A DNA stretch of 64,000 bases from Sphingobacterium multivorum (GCF_900457465.1 NZ_UAUU01000002.1:682001-746000), one strand, 5' to 3'; shown: positions 45,945 to 56,075, counted from the first letter of the stretch. The notes: generated by a model not told the origin, from the letters alone. Made by a program: numbers and translations.

Positions 45945-47429
45945 TTATTTTCTAACTGATAATTCTTTAATCTCTTCTTCTGTCACTGAATCATATTTCT
46001 CTAATGACTCTTGGAAGTACTTCACTTGTTCTTCAGGGAATGCGCCTTCTTGAGCCAATTTCGTTTTATGTTGTAATGAAGATGATTTCAACAACAATTT
46101 CACTTCGGCGATAGCGATACCTGGTAAGAAACGTAAGAACAACAAGAATAATGTAAAGAATAATCCGATTGAACCTACAAAGATACCTACGTCTGTCCAA
46201 GTTGGGTAGAACATTGCCCAAGATGAAGGCAAGTAATCACGGTGCAATGAAGTCACGATAATTACAAAACGCTCAAACCACATACCGATGTTTACAACAA
46301 TCGATAAGATCCAGGAGATTGGAATACTTGTACGGATTTTTTTGAACCAGAATAACTGTGGAGAAATTACGTTACACGTCATCATTGACCAGTAAGCCCA
46401 AGCGTATGGACCCAACATACGGTTCTCGAAAGCATACATTTCGTATTCTGAACGAGAGTACATGGCGATAAACAACTCAGTCAAATAAGCCACACCTACG
46501 ATAGAACCTGTCGTCATGATAATGATATTCATCGACTCAATGTGGAACATCGTGATGTAGTTCTCAAAGTTCATTACTTTACGTAAGATCAACAATAAAG
46601 TCTGTACCATCGCGAAACCCGAGAAGATCGCACCAGCCACGAAATACGGCGGGAAGATCGTTGTATGCCATCCAGGGATAACCGAAGTTGCAAAGTCCAT
46701 GGATACGATCGTGTGTACAGAAAGTACCAGCGGAGTAGAAATACCTGCCAAGATCAATGACACGATTTCAAAACGTTGCCAAGTCTTAACTGAACCATTC
46801 CATCCGAATGATAATACAGAATAGATTTTTTGTTTTAATCCAGTAGCACGGTCACGAATTGTCGCGATATCCGGCAACAAACCACAGTACCAGAATACCA
46901 AGGATACTGTAAAGTAAGTCGAGATCGCAAACGCATCCCATACCAAAGGAGAGTTGAAGTTTACCCAAAGTGATCCAAATTGATTTGGAAGTGGGAAAAT
47001 CCAATAAGCCAACCAAGGACGACCCATGTGAGCTACAACGTATGTCGCCGCACAGATTACCGCAAAGATCGTCATCGCCTCTGCAGAACGGTTGATTGAA
47101 TTACGCCAGTTCTGGCGGAAGATTAATAATACAGCTGAAATCAACGTACCCGCGTGACCGATACCTACCCACCATACGAAGTCGGTGATATCCCAAGCCC
47201 AGCCTACAGTTTTATTCAGACCCCAAGCGCCGATACCTGTCCAAAAGGTATAACTAACGCTAACTACCCATAATAAAGCACCTAATACAGCAACGGTAAA
47301 ACCAATCCACCATGCTTTATTCGGTTTATTTTCAACCGGTAGTAAGATATCATCCGTAATTTTTGCATACGTAATGTCCTTACCGGTCATTAATGGTTCT
47401 CTTAATATTGATTCGTTATGCGATGACAT
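45945..47429 (-). CDS. actC: Alternative complex III subunit ActC (NrfD-like)
   Basis: This 494-residue NrfD/PsrC-type protein has about ten membrane helices, including FTVAVLGALLWVVSVSYTFW and the quinol-site region VWWVGIGHAGTLISAVLLIF. It anchors the iron-sulfur subunit ActB and oxidises menaquinol. It contains a long C-terminal cytoplasmic tail rich in Glu and Lys. The gene lies 29 bases downstream of actB and 6 bases upstream of actD. Confidence 0.94.
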   Translation of the reverse strand: MSSHNESILREPLMTGKDITYAKITDDILLPVENKPNKAWWIGFTVAVLGALLWVVSVSYTFWTGIGAWGLNKTVGWAWDITDFVWWVGIGHAGTLISAVLLIFRQNWRNSINRSAEAMTIFAVICAATYVVAHMGRPWLAYWIFPLPNQFGSLWVNFNSPLVWDAFAISTYFTVSLVFWYCGLLPDIATIRDRATGLKQKIYSVLSFGWNGSVKTWQRFEIVSLILAGISTPLVLSVHTIVSMDFATSVIPGWHTTIFPPYFVAGAIFSGFAMVQTLLLILRKVMNFENYITMFHIESMNIIIMTTGSIVGVAYLTELFIAMYSRSEYEMYAFENRMLGPYAWAYWSMMTCNVISPQLFWFKKIRTSIPISWILSIVVNIGMWFERFVIIVTSLHRDYLPSSWAMFYPTWTDVGIFVGSIGLFFTLFLLFLRFLPGIAIAEVKLLLKSSSLQHKTKLAQEGAFPEEQVKYFQESLEKYDSVTEEEIKELSVRK

Positions 47430-47458
47430 AGTATTTTTATTTCAAATATTGTACAAGA

Positions 47459-49090
47459 TTACGCCTCAAAAGTGTTTCTAACTTTTGTCATATAACCGAT
47501 ACCCGGTTGAACATTGATTTCCTCAAGTACGTAATAAACACGCTCGTTGCGTAATGCTTTAGATACTTCTGATTCCGGATCATTAGCATCACCAAAGATA
47601 ATTGCATTTGCAGAACATGCTTGTTGACAAGCCATTTGGATATCGCCATCTTTAACTTTGCGATTTTGAATCTTAGCTTGTAATTTACCTGCTTGAATAC
47701 GTTGGATACACATTGAACATTTCTCCATTACCCCACGTGAACGAGTAACAACATCTGGATTCAATACCAATTGTGTGAACTCATTGTTCAAGTAGTTGTC
47801 AAAACGTGAATCATTCCAGTATGCAAACCAGTTGAAACGACGAACTTTGAACGGACAGTTATTCGCACAGTAACGTGTACCAAAACAACGGTTATATGCC
47901 ATGTGGTTCAAACCTTCTGAAGAGTGTACTGTTGCCAATACTGGACAAACCGTTTCACAAGGTGCGTGACCACAGTGTTGACACAACATCGGTTGGTGAA
48001 CAACAGTGATATCTTCGAAATCTAAATCAGCCGAAGCTCTCGCAATTTCTTTCTCTTTTGTAAGATCTTGATCTTTTCCTTCGATCGTATAGTAACGGTC
48101 AATACGTAACCAGTGCATCTCACGACGACGACGAACCTCATCACGACCTACAACAGGAATATTATTTTCAACGTTACAAGCAACGATACAAGCACCACAA
48201 CCCGTACATGCGTTCAAGTCGATTGCCATCACCCATTTGTGACCCGGTTGCTCATATTTGTTCCACAAATCGTATGTTTTGTGATTATCTGTAAAGCGTC
48301 CTGCCTCAGAGTTAGGATCTTTCAGATATTTCGCAAATGTCGTCTCACGGATCACGTTGCGACCTTCGATCGTGTGGTGTGTTTGTGTTTGTGCCAATTG
48401 GTAAGATCCAGACGCTTTCGCTACAGTTGCTTTAGCAACACCTTGTACTGTACCATTGATGATAGAAGCAAAAGGGAACGCGTTTTTACCAACTTCATTA
48501 CCTGCTTTACCAACTTTTGTACGGCCGTAACCTACAGCAATAGAAACTGTTCCTTGTGCTTGACCAGGTTGTTGTACAACTGGCAATTCCAATTCAACAC
48601 CATTTGCTTTTACAGTTACTTTACCATCTTCACCCAAACCTAATTTCTCAGCATCTTTCGGGTTAAGAGCAGCGTAGTTGTCCCAAGTTACTTTAGATAC
48701 CGGGTCAGGCAACTCTTGTAAATAAGCGTTGTTCGCGTAGCGACCGTCACGAAGTGCAGCAGGCTCATAAAGTTTCAATTCAAACTCACCGGTAATCGCT
48801 TTGCTTGATGCCTCAATTGCCGAAGCTGCCGCTGCAGCATTTCCTGTAAATGCAGGAGCTGTTGCCGCTTTAGCACCTTTATATTCAAAACCAGTTTGCA
48901 ATACAGCATCCCAAGTTTTCGTAGAACCTGCTAAGATTTGTGTCGACCACAAGTTCTTAACGAAGTTGTACATATCGGTATCATTTCCTGCCCAAGTCAA
49001 CAAGCTTTGTTCAACTTGACGTGTTTTGAAAACAGGATTAATTGTTGGTTGAACGATCGAGAACAAACCTTCTTTTGGGATTCGCATCAC
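47459..49090 (-). CDS. actB: Alternative complex III subunit ActB, C-terminal (iron-sulfur) part of a frame-broken gene
   Basis: This frame holds the rest of ActB from about codon 467. The meaningful sequence begins at KEGLFSIVQPTINPVFKTRQ; the leading residues before it are an artefact of the frame shift at 49073-49079. A beta-rich molybdopterin-dinucleotide-binding-like region comes first. A ferredoxin domain follows with CTGCGACIVACNVENN, CQHCGHAPCETVCP, CFGTRYCANNCP and CSMCIQRIQAG, enough for three 4Fe-4S and one 3Fe-4S clusters. With both shifts corrected, actB spans 47459-50473 and encodes about 1004 residues. It is followed by actC. Confidence 0.88.
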   Translation of the reverse strand: MMRIPKEGLFSIVQPTINPVFKTRQVEQSLLTWAGNDTDMYNFVKNLWSTQILAGSTKTWDAVLQTGFEYKGAKAATAPAFTGNAAAAASAIEASSKAITGEFELKLYEPAALRDGRYANNAYLQELPDPVSKVTWDNYAALNPKDAEKLGLGEDGKVTVKANGVELELPVVQQPGQAQGTVSIAVGYGRTKVGKAGNEVGKNAFPFASIINGTVQGVAKATVAKASGSYQLAQTQTHHTIEGRNVIRETTFAKYLKDPNSEAGRFTDNHKTYDLWNKYEQPGHKWVMAIDLNACTGCGACIVACNVENNIPVVGRDEVRRRREMHWLRIDRYYTIEGKDQDLTKEKEIARASADLDFEDITVVHQPMLCQHCGHAPCETVCPVLATVHSSEGLNHMAYNRCFGTRYCANNCPFKVRRFNWFAYWNDSRFDNYLNNEFTQLVLNPDVVTRSRGVMEKCSMCIQRIQAGKLQAKIQNRKVKDGDIQMACQQACSANAIIFGDANDPESEVSKALRNERVYYVLEEINVQPGIGYMTKVRNTFEA

Positions 49091-49262
49091 CCCAAGACTC
49101 CAAGAATGTACTTGCTGGAGCGATCGCTGTCAATTCAGAAGCTGTTTCATCCGCACGTTGCGAAAACGATAAGGTGAAAGGAACTTGTTTCAACGCTGCT
49201 TTTACATCTTCTGCTTTGAAGTAATCATACACCGGGTTGCTATTCAAGAAGAACGCAACACC
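49073..49262 (-). pseudogene. actB: Middle segment of actB displaced into another frame
   Basis: Between two single-base indels (one within 49262-49276, one in the run 49073-49079) the conserved ActB sequence continues in a different frame. It reads GQVGVAFFLNSNPVYDYF, then ADETASEL, then STFLESWGDANPK, which matches the ActB region around the conserved LESWGD motif. The outer frames are the same, so the two indels cancel. Confidence 0.75.
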
Positions 49263-50473
49263 AACTTGACCTGATTCGCAGCTGCTAAGAAAGCTTGGAA
49301 CGAAGAATCTGAACCTTGGTATTGTTTAGAATAGTTATCCAAATCGATGATTGTACCGTACGCGCCTAACGCAACGTTAATTGCATTGACCAATACCTGT
49401 ACATTGACATCGTTAGAACCAGCAACAACAACTGCTGCGCCTTTGCTGTTCACCAATTCTTTCGCTGCTAGAGCGACACCTTTTTGTGCTTTTTTGTTTG
49501 CAGTGGCACCAGCCAAAGACTGACCAGTGATTGCATTATATAAAGCAACCAATGTAGCTCCTTCTTCCGAAGGTTTGATAGCGATACGAGCATCCGCATT
49601 TGTACCAGTCATCGAAAGACCAGACTCAAATTGCACGTGACGTGACATTTTTCCGTTTTTCAACGATTTATAATCACGGTTTTTAGCGTATTGTTGTGTA
49701 TGCTCCTCACCTGCTAACCAAGTTCCTAAGAAATCAGCTGCAACGGAAACAATCACATGTGCCTTTTCAAAATTGTATGAAGGGACAACAGCTTTCCCAA
49801 ATGAAGCTTTATTCGCCTCAATAATACCGCTGTAAGATACAGCATCGTATTGTACATGGTTAACTGTTGGGAATTTCGTTGCGAAAGCAGCGATAGCCGC
49901 CAACGTTGAAGGACTGTTTACGGTGTTAGAAACGATCGTAATTTGTTTACCAGAAGATGCTGCTGCATTCAAAGCTTTAACAACTTCCCCATCCAATTTA
50001 GACCACTCTACATCTTGACCTTTCAATTGTGCCTGTTTCAATTTGGACTCATCGTATAAATCCAATACAGAAGCAGCAGTCGTTGAATCCAAACCTTGGT
50101 TCAAACCAATTGCATTCGGGTTAGGCTCAACATTGATCGGACGACCTTCGCGCGTTTTAACCAAGATACTTTGACCGTTGAACGTCGAAGCATAATAGTT
50201 AGGGATACCTGGAGTTACCTCTTCAGGTTTAATCAAATAAGGAACTGCCTTATGCACAGGAGTACGGTTACAAGCCGCTAAAGAAACAGCACCCAAACCA
50301 AATCCTAATGCTTTCAAGAAGTCACGGCGAGGAGTTTTAGTACTCAAGCCAGCTTCGTTTAATACATCTTCTACAGGAATAGATTCGGCAAACTCACCCT
50401 TGCTTCCTTCAACGAAAGCAGGAGTTTGATTTAACTCTTCCAAACCTTTCCAATATTTTTTATTGCTATCCAT
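49244..50473 (-). CDS. actB: Alternative complex III subunit ActB, N-terminal (molybdopterin-like) part of a frame-broken gene
   Basis: From the ATG at 50473 this frame of 409 residues starts MDSNKKYWKGLEELNQTPAF. It carries a Tat-variant signal (PRRDFLKALGFGLGAVSLA) and then the molybdopterin-oxidoreductase-like domain (NPNAIGLNQGLDSTTAASVL and so on), which in ActB has no molybdenum cofactor. The frame ends at 49244 with an artificial RSS tail caused by a missing base at 49262-49276. ActB is the electron-transfer core of the complex on the periplasmic side. The gene lies 37 bases downstream of actA. Confidence 0.88.
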   Translation of the reverse strand: MDSNKKYWKGLEELNQTPAFVEGSKGEFAESIPVEDVLNEAGLSTKTPRRDFLKALGFGLGAVSLAACNRTPVHKAVPYLIKPEEVTPGIPNYYASTFNGQSILVKTREGRPINVEPNPNAIGLNQGLDSTTAASVLDLYDESKLKQAQLKGQDVEWSKLDGEVVKALNAAASSGKQITIVSNTVNSPSTLAAIAAFATKFPTVNHVQYDAVSYSGIIEANKASFGKAVVPSYNFEKAHVIVSVAADFLGTWLAGEEHTQQYAKNRDYKSLKNGKMSRHVQFESGLSMTGTNADARIAIKPSEEGATLVALYNAITGQSLAGATANKKAQKGVALAAKELVNSKGAAVVVAGSNDVNVQVLVNAINVALGAYGTIIDLDNYSKQYQGSDSSFQAFLAAANQVKLVLRSS

Positions 50474-50510
50474 TTAAGCTGTATATAAGATTGCGTATTT
50501 CAAATAATTA

Positions 50511-51773
50511 TTAATAGTGACACTTACCACACTCAAGACCACCGATCATGGCTGCAGTCATTTTCTCACCTTTCTTAATTCTTTCGTGTGCTTTAATCAA
50601 ATCTTCATAGTATTTGTTATCCGATTTGATATCTGTCTTTTTGTGACAATCAACACACCATTTCATCGTCAATGGAGAGTATTGGTATACTTCTTCCATA
50701 TTTTGGATTGGACCGTGACAAGTTTGACACTCAACACCAGCTACCACAACGTGTTGTGAGTGGTTGAAGTAAGCAAAGTCAGGTAAGTTGTGGATACGAA
50801 CCCATTGAATTGGCTTCGGATTGTTACCGTAAGTACGCGTATCAGGATTCCAATCCAATGCACGATAGATTTTAGCAATTTCCGGAGAAATCTCACCATC
50901 ATAATGCTCTGATGCAGTGATTGTATTGTGACAGTTCATACATACGTTGGCCGATGGAATAGACGCATTTTTAGATTTAAATGCTCCACCGTGACAGTAT
51001 TGACACTCAATTTTGTTAACACCAGCGTGGATTTGGTGCGAGAACTTAATTGGTTGAACCGGCTGATAGCCTTGGTGAACACCAACGTTCCACATGGTCT
51101 TCCAACCACCTACAGCTAATAATGCAACTAACATCAAGACTGTAAAGCCAACCAACTTTTTGTTTTTAACGAATGCTTTCGCAAACTTCACAAAACGTTG
51201 GCTATCTTCTGGCTCTTGTTGCGCAGCAATAGCTTCTTGGTTTTTAGCAATTACATTTTCTAAGGTACGGATCACACGATTCAACACCACGATAACCACT
51301 ACAGCCAAAACAACAACTGCGATCAAGCCCAAAATCATGAACATAGACGCGTTATCATCTTTAGCGCCAGCACCACCAGCAGCAGCCTCTTTCGGTTTCT
51401 CCTTAGAAGCATCGGTGATATACGCTAATACCGACTTGATCTGATCGTCAGATAAATCAGTAAAAGAAGTCATCACAAGCTTGTTGTTCTCTTCGAAGAT
51501 TTTAACTGCATCAGCATCGCCAGACGCAATTAAAGCCTGAGAGTTCTTGATCCACTTGATTAACCAAGCTTCGTCTTTCGTCTCTGGAATCCCCTTTAAA
51601 GCAGGACCAACCACTTTTCTGTCAATGGCGTGACAGGATGTACACTTAGATTTGAAGATTTTTTCACCTTCCTTGACATCTTGCGCATGCAACGTCGTAA
51701 CGGCAAATAATAGCATCAAACTCGTTGACACCACCCTCGCAAGGCTTCCCAAAACGGATGAGATAGTTCTCAT
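50511..51773 (-). CDS. actA: Alternative complex III subunit ActA, hexahaem cytochrome c
   Basis: The ATG at 51773 is preferred to a GTG three codons earlier; the product has 420 residues. A signal peptide leads into a monohaem cytochrome c domain (CTSCH, ~45). A membrane helix follows (~143-165), a second hydrophobic segment lies near 210-230, and then comes a pentahaem c3-like domain with CQYCH, CMNCH, CQTCH, CVDCH and CGKCH. Classic ActA is a pentahaem protein, so this copy has an extra N-terminal cytochrome domain. It heads the actABCDEF-ctaCD operon, with a candidate promoter at 51858-51890. Confidence 0.93.
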   Translation of the reverse strand: MRTISSVLGSLARVVSTSLMLLFAVTTLHAQDVKEGEKIFKSKCTSCHAIDRKVVGPALKGIPETKDEAWLIKWIKNSQALIASGDADAVKIFEENNKLVMTSFTDLSDDQIKSVLAYITDASKEKPKEAAAGGAGAKDDNASMFMILGLIAVVVLAVVVIVVLNRVIRTLENVIAKNQEAIAAQQEPEDSQRFVKFAKAFVKNKKLVGFTVLMLVALLAVGGWKTMWNVGVHQGYQPVQPIKFSHQIHAGVNKIECQYCHGGAFKSKNASIPSANVCMNCHNTITASEHYDGEISPEIAKIYRALDWNPDTRTYGNNPKPIQWVRIHNLPDFAYFNHSQHVVVAGVECQTCHGPIQNMEEVYQYSPLTMKWCVDCHKKTDIKSDNKYYEDLIKAHERIKKGEKMTAAMIGGLECGKCHY

Positions 51774-52264
51774 ATTTAGCACTTTATACTATTTATTTGT
51801 GAATGTAAAAAATTAACTCCCATGGTTAAAGGAGCCACTACCCCCCTAACAATGCCACAAAAGTATGATTTATTAACAAATCGCTGACAATTTTGTGACC
51901 TTTAATATCAATTTATAATCATTCTAAACAAATGCGTTTAAACAAGGATAAAAACAGCATTAAGCTATTAAAGTAGTTCCATCGCTACAACTTTTCATTT
52001 GGATAGCCATTCAAATATAAGACAATTCCATGACAATTTAAAATACCCAAAATTGACGATCACGAGGAACACAAAAAGTTTTTTTTCGTCTTTATTTCCG
52101 TAACTTTATCAAGATGAATGGAGACGGGGCCAGGATCAATTCCCAGACTGAAAATGAAAGAATCTGGATGATACTACTTTTATAGAGATGCTCTTTTATA
52201 TAAAGGAATAGATTGATCCCAGTCGACCGCTCCTGTCAAAATCAACGACTAACATACGACAGAC
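51774..52264. other. Intergenic region between the act operon and msrB
   Basis: This 491-bp gap, between divergent transcripts, has the act promoter at its left side. The middle is AT-rich with nothing recognisable. A 23-codon frame from 52114 is too short and unsupported to call. An 8-nt inverted motif, GGATCAAT near 52133 and ATTGATCC near 52211, is weak. Confidence 0.5.
51858..51890 (-). promoter_or_regulatory. Candidate promoter of the actABCDEF-ctaCD operon
   Basis: On the minus strand: TTG at 51890-51888, a 22-nt spacer, then TACTTTTG at 51865-51858, identical to the -7 element of the SRP RNA gene. It predicts a leader of about 80 nt before actA. Confidence 0.55.
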
Positions 52265-52645
52265 ATGGAAACAAACAAAAAATACAACCCGCTAAGTAAA
52301 GAAGAGGAATACATTATTATACACAAGGGAACTGAGCGGCCTTTTACGGGTGAACTTTTAGACAATAAGCTCAAAGGAACGTATATCTGCCGCCGTTGTG
52401 ACAGCCCGCTATACCGTTCGGAGTCGAAATTTGAATCTGGCTGTGGCTGGCCAAGTTTTGATGATGAGATTCCTGGAGCAATTACAAGGATCACCGATGC
52501 CGATGGTCGCCGCACTGAAATCCTTTGTAGCACATGTGGCGCGCATTTAGGCCATGTATTCCTCGGAGAAGGCTTTACGACAAAAAACACGCGTCACTGC
52601 GTTAATTCTATTTCAATGAAATTTGTAGCCGATACTACGAAGTAA
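52265..52645 (+). CDS. msrB: Peptide-methionine (R)-S-oxide reductase
   Basis: MsrB (126 residues) reduces methionine-R-sulfoxide in oxidised proteins. The zinc site is formed by [10 protein letters not shown] and [12 protein letters not shown]. The fold signature [13 protein letters not shown] and the catalytic cysteine in [11 protein letters not shown] are present. It is a single-domain cytoplasmic form without signal peptide. Its end overlaps the end of the convergent LacI-type gene by 11 bases. Confidence 0.94.
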   Translation: METNKKYNPLSKEEEYIIIHKGTERPFTGELLDNKLKGTYICRRCDSPLYRSESKFESGCGWPSFDDEIPGAITRITDADGRRTEILCSTCGAHLGHVFLGEGFTTKNTRHCVNSISMKFVADTTK

Positions 52646-53645
52646 CTTTCACTTTAGTCGACTCACGAACTTTCAGTTCACAAGGCAACACCATTCTACG
52701 TGTTGCTTTTATTTTACCCTGAAGACGAAGCAACAAAATATTAATCAGGTTCTCAGCAATGTCCTTGATCGGCTGCGAAACAACTGTGATAGCAGGTTCT
52801 ACCAACTTAAAAACTGTATGGTCGTCAAAAGCAATGACTGCTGGCATCGTAAAGTTGAACTTTTTAGCGGCCTTCAAGCCCGAAATCGCCAAATAGTTAG
52901 TGGAGAACAAAACAGCATCCAGCCTGTTTTCACAGATGAACTCCCGCAAAGATTCCATCGCCTCCTCATCTGAAGCATCCATTTGGATCTTCTGGATAAA
53001 ACTTTGCTGCTTATTATTATCCATAGCTTTCATATAGCCATCTGAACGCTCTTTCATTTGAGTTTGATCCGAGTAGAGCGATACAAATCCGATACGTCTA
53101 TAACCTTGTTGACACAAATGGTTACTTGCATCAAAGGCCCCCTGAAAATTGTCGGCCCCAACATAGTCTGTTTCAAGCCCCGGAAAATATCGGTCGAAGA
53201 GCACAACCGGGATATTATTCTGCTGTAACTGCTTTACGGTATCTTCCAAACCATCGGAAGGTGTAATAATAAAACCATCCACCTGCCGATCGTAAAACAT
53301 CTGGATCAACTCCTTCGCTTTTTCTACATCATTGTTGGTACTACAATAAATAATACGATAGCCCTGCTCATAGACCTTACTTTCGATCAGGCGTGCTATA
53401 TTCCCAAAAAAAGGATTGGAAATATCTTCGATAATCAAACCTAGAATCTTCGTCTTCCCTGTGCGGAGACTTTTTGCCAATTCATTGGGCTTATAGCCGA
53501 CCTTTTTGACATAGTCCAAAACCCGCTTAGTCAAAGCCTCACTAATACGCTTTTCTTTTGCCTTATCATTTAAAATAAAGGACACAGTAGTTACAGAAAT
53601 CCCCAAGGCCTTTGCGATATCACTGATCAGAATACGTTTCTTCAT
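52635..53645 (-). CDS. LacI family transcriptional regulator
   Basis: This 336-residue protein has an N-terminal LacI helix-turn-helix ([20 protein letters not shown]) and hinge helix ([15 protein letters not shown]). A periplasmic-binding-protein-like sensor domain follows (~60-330), with [36 protein letters not shown] and [15 protein letters not shown]. It is divergent from a GH92 mannosidase with about 150 bp between them, so it most likely controls that gene in response to a sugar. The sugar is not known. Confidence 0.9.
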   Translation of the reverse strand: MKKRILISDIAKALGISVTTVSFILNDKAKEKRISEALTKRVLDYVKKVGYKPNELAKSLRTGKTKILGLIIEDISNPFFGNIARLIESKVYEQGYRIIYCSTNNDVEKAKELIQMFYDRQVDGFIITPSDGLEDTVKQLQQNNIPVVLFDRYFPGLETDYVGADNFQGAFDASNHLCQQGYRRIGFVSLYSDQTQMKERSDGYMKAMDNNKQQSFIQKIQMDASDEEAMESLREFICENRLDAVLFSTNYLAISGLKAAKKFNFTMPAVIAFDDHTVFKLVEPAITVVSQPIKDIAENLINILLLRLQGKIKATRRMVLPCELKVRESTKVKVTS

Positions 53646-53684
53646 GTAGTAGTAGTAGGTTTGTTAAGTTTTTTATTACGAAGA

Positions 53685-53758
53685 TTACTAAAGTAAAAAA
53701 TTTAACGACAATTTACTAAAATAATAATAAAATTGCGCTAAAAGGTTTTATTTACTAA
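53685..53758. promoter_or_regulatory. Three TTACTAA direct repeats between the LacI and GH92 genes
   Basis: TTACTAA occurs at 53685-53691, 53713-53719 and 53752-53758 in the shared upstream region. These may be operator or activator sites for the divergent pair, but the motif is short and AT-rich, so the call is weak. Confidence 0.3.
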
Positions 53759-53792
53759 TTTTAAGCAGTTTTCAAATACCCGAACAAAACCT

Positions 53793-56075
53793 ATGACAGG
53801 AAATAAACTACTCAAAACAGTGTTGGGCACACTAATTTTACCATTTTGTGCGCAAGCCCAGCAAAATCTTACACAATATGTCAACCCCTTTATTGGGTCC
53901 GCGGATCATGGCCACGTCTTTGTTGGTGCGAATGTACCTTTAGGTGCGGTGCAATTGGGGCCTACTCAAATTCCACAGATTTGGGACAAGTTCAACGGAT
54001 GGGATTGGTGCAGTGGATACAATTACAAAAGCCAGGAAATTTTGGGTTTTACACATACCCACCTGAGTGGAACAGGTATCGGTGACCTCAACGACCTTAT
54101 GATCGTTCCTGCTAACGGAAAATTACAATTAACGCCCGCAGAATTCAACAAAATGAATACAGGTTATGGCTCTTCCTTCAAAAAAGAAAATGAGGTAGCA
54201 AAACCGGGATTCTATAGCGCTTATTTAGATGACTATCAGGTGCAGGCCAACCTGACAGCCACCGAACGTGTTGGTTATCATCAATATCGCTATGAAAAAA
54301 CAGACAATGCACATATTTTGGTCGATTTAGGTTACCATATCAATTGGGATAAACCGACAGACACCTACATCAAACAGGTGAACGATTCGACCTTTGTTGG
54401 TTACCGCTTTTCAACAGGATGGGCAACTGACCAAAAATTGTATTTTGCCATCAGAACTTCCCAACCGATACAAAAAGTAAGATTTTTCGAAGGTAAAGAA
54501 GAAAAATTAGGCCAAACAACATTCAAAGGACAGGCAATCAAAGCGGCTTTATTCTTTGATGCTGTTAAAAACAAAACCATTGAACTTAAAGTCGGTATTT
54601 CTCCAGTAAGCTCGACCAATGCGCTGAACAATATCAACGCCGAGATTCCAGGCTGGAATTTTGAAAAAGTAAAGCAAGACGCCGATCAACGTTGGAACAA
54701 AACCTTAAATAAGATTCAATTTGAAGCCGACAAAGATACGAAGACAATCTTCTATACGGCATTATACCACACCTACTTCGCTCCTACCATCTTTAACGAT
54801 GCAAATGGCGATTACTTAGGGACTGACAAACAAGTATATGAAAAACAGGATTTTGTCAACCATACGGTATTTTCGCTTTGGGATACTTACCGTGGTCTTC
54901 ATCCTTTGATGACGATCTTGGAGGACCGTAAAATCAACCAGGATTTTATCAAAACCATGTTGGCGATCTATCAACAACAAGGTAAATTACCCATGTGGCA
55001 CTTACAAGGCAATGAAACCAATACAATGGTTGGATTACCTGCAATTCCAGTGATTGCTGACGCCTTCTTAAAAGGAATTATTGACGAGAAAGACTATCCT
55101 TTGATGTGGGAAGCTGTTAAGACCACAGCAATGGGTAATGATCACGGTCTGAAATATGCGCGTGAACTGACCTACATTCCTATCGACAGCATGCCTAATG
55201 AGTCTGTAGCATGGGCATTAGAGTATGCGATTGCTGACTTCGGTGCTTATAAAATTGCCGAAAAACTGGGTAAAACAGAAGACGCTGCTTATTTCAAAAA
55301 ACGCTACAAACTATACGAGCAATATTTTGACAAAGAGGTAGGTCATTTCGTCGGTAAAAAAGCCAATGGCGAGTTCCGAAGACCTTTCGACCCATTGATG
55401 GCCAAACACCGCGAGAATGACTATTGCGAAGGTAATGCTTGGCAATACACCTGGTTAGTACCCCAAGATGTCAAAGGGCTGATCAATCTTTTCGGTGGCG
55501 AGGAGAAATTTTTGAAAAAACTGGATTATTTTACGACCATGTCATCGGATCTTGGTGGTGAAGCTTCACCGGATATTTCAGGGCTAATCGGCCAATATGC
55601 GCAAGGTAACGAACCAAATCACCATATCCCCTACTTGTATGCTTACGCGGGACAACCTTGGAAAGGTGCAGCCTTAGTCCGTAAAGCGATGACTGAGTTT
55701 TACACAAACAGTCCAGCTGGTCTATGTGGAAATGATGACGTCGGACAAATGAGCGCATGGTATGTATTCTCGGCAATGGGCTTCTATCCACTGAATGCAA
55801 TGAGTGGTGTTTATGTCTTCGGTTCGCCGATGATGCAACATGCGAATATCAATCTACCGAATGGCAAAACGTTAGCGATCGATGTTAAAAACCAAGGCAA
55901 AGCCAATCCATATATCAAATCGATCAAATTAAATGGCCAGCCTTACGCCAAAACGTTCATTACACATGCGCAACTTTTAGCAGGTGGACAGATGGAAATC
56001 GAGATGAGTGCTACGCCAAACAAAAACTTTGGTAAAAACAAAGCCGATTGGCCTTCAAGCATTGACAATAATTAA
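53793..56075 (+). CDS. GH92 family alpha-mannosidase
   Basis: This 760-residue secreted enzyme has a signal peptide (to about residue 22, ending CAQA) and the two GH92 domains. N-terminal motifs are YVNPFIGSADHGHVF and LGFTHTHLSGTGIGDL; the catalytic (alpha/alpha)6 domain has FSLWDTYRGLHPLM, GNEPNHHIPYLYAY (~605) and CGNDDVGQMSAWYVF (~646), which supply the calcium-binding and catalytic acid/base residues. Family members are calcium-dependent exo-mannosidases, most often alpha-1,2, acting on N-glycans or yeast mannan in the periplasm. The divergent LacI-type gene is its likely regulator. Confidence 0.93.
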   Translation: MTGNKLLKTVLGTLILPFCAQAQQNLTQYVNPFIGSADHGHVFVGANVPLGAVQLGPTQIPQIWDKFNGWDWCSGYNYKSQEILGFTHTHLSGTGIGDLNDLMIVPANGKLQLTPAEFNKMNTGYGSSFKKENEVAKPGFYSAYLDDYQVQANLTATERVGYHQYRYEKTDNAHILVDLGYHINWDKPTDTYIKQVNDSTFVGYRFSTGWATDQKLYFAIRTSQPIQKVRFFEGKEEKLGQTTFKGQAIKAALFFDAVKNKTIELKVGISPVSSTNALNNINAEIPGWNFEKVKQDADQRWNKTLNKIQFEADKDTKTIFYTALYHTYFAPTIFNDANGDYLGTDKQVYEKQDFVNHTVFSLWDTYRGLHPLMTILEDRKINQDFIKTMLAIYQQQGKLPMWHLQGNETNTMVGLPAIPVIADAFLKGIIDEKDYPLMWEAVKTTAMGNDHGLKYARELTYIPIDSMPNESVAWALEYAIADFGAYKIAEKLGKTEDAAYFKKRYKLYEQYFDKEVGHFVGKKANGEFRRPFDPLMAKHRENDYCEGNAWQYTWLVPQDVKGLINLFGGEEKFLKKLDYFTTMSSDLGGEASPDISGLIGQYAQGNEPNHHIPYLYAYAGQPWKGAALVRKAMTEFYTNSPAGLCGNDDVGQMSAWYVFSAMGFYPLNAMSGVYVFGSPMMQHANINLPNGKTLAIDVKNQGKANPYIKSIKLNGQPYAKTFITHAQLLAGGQMEIEMSATPNKNFGKNKADWPSSIDNN

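Noticed and set aside
52114-52185. 23-codon frame upstream of msrB
   Set aside because: Too short, no recognisable sequence and no operon context.
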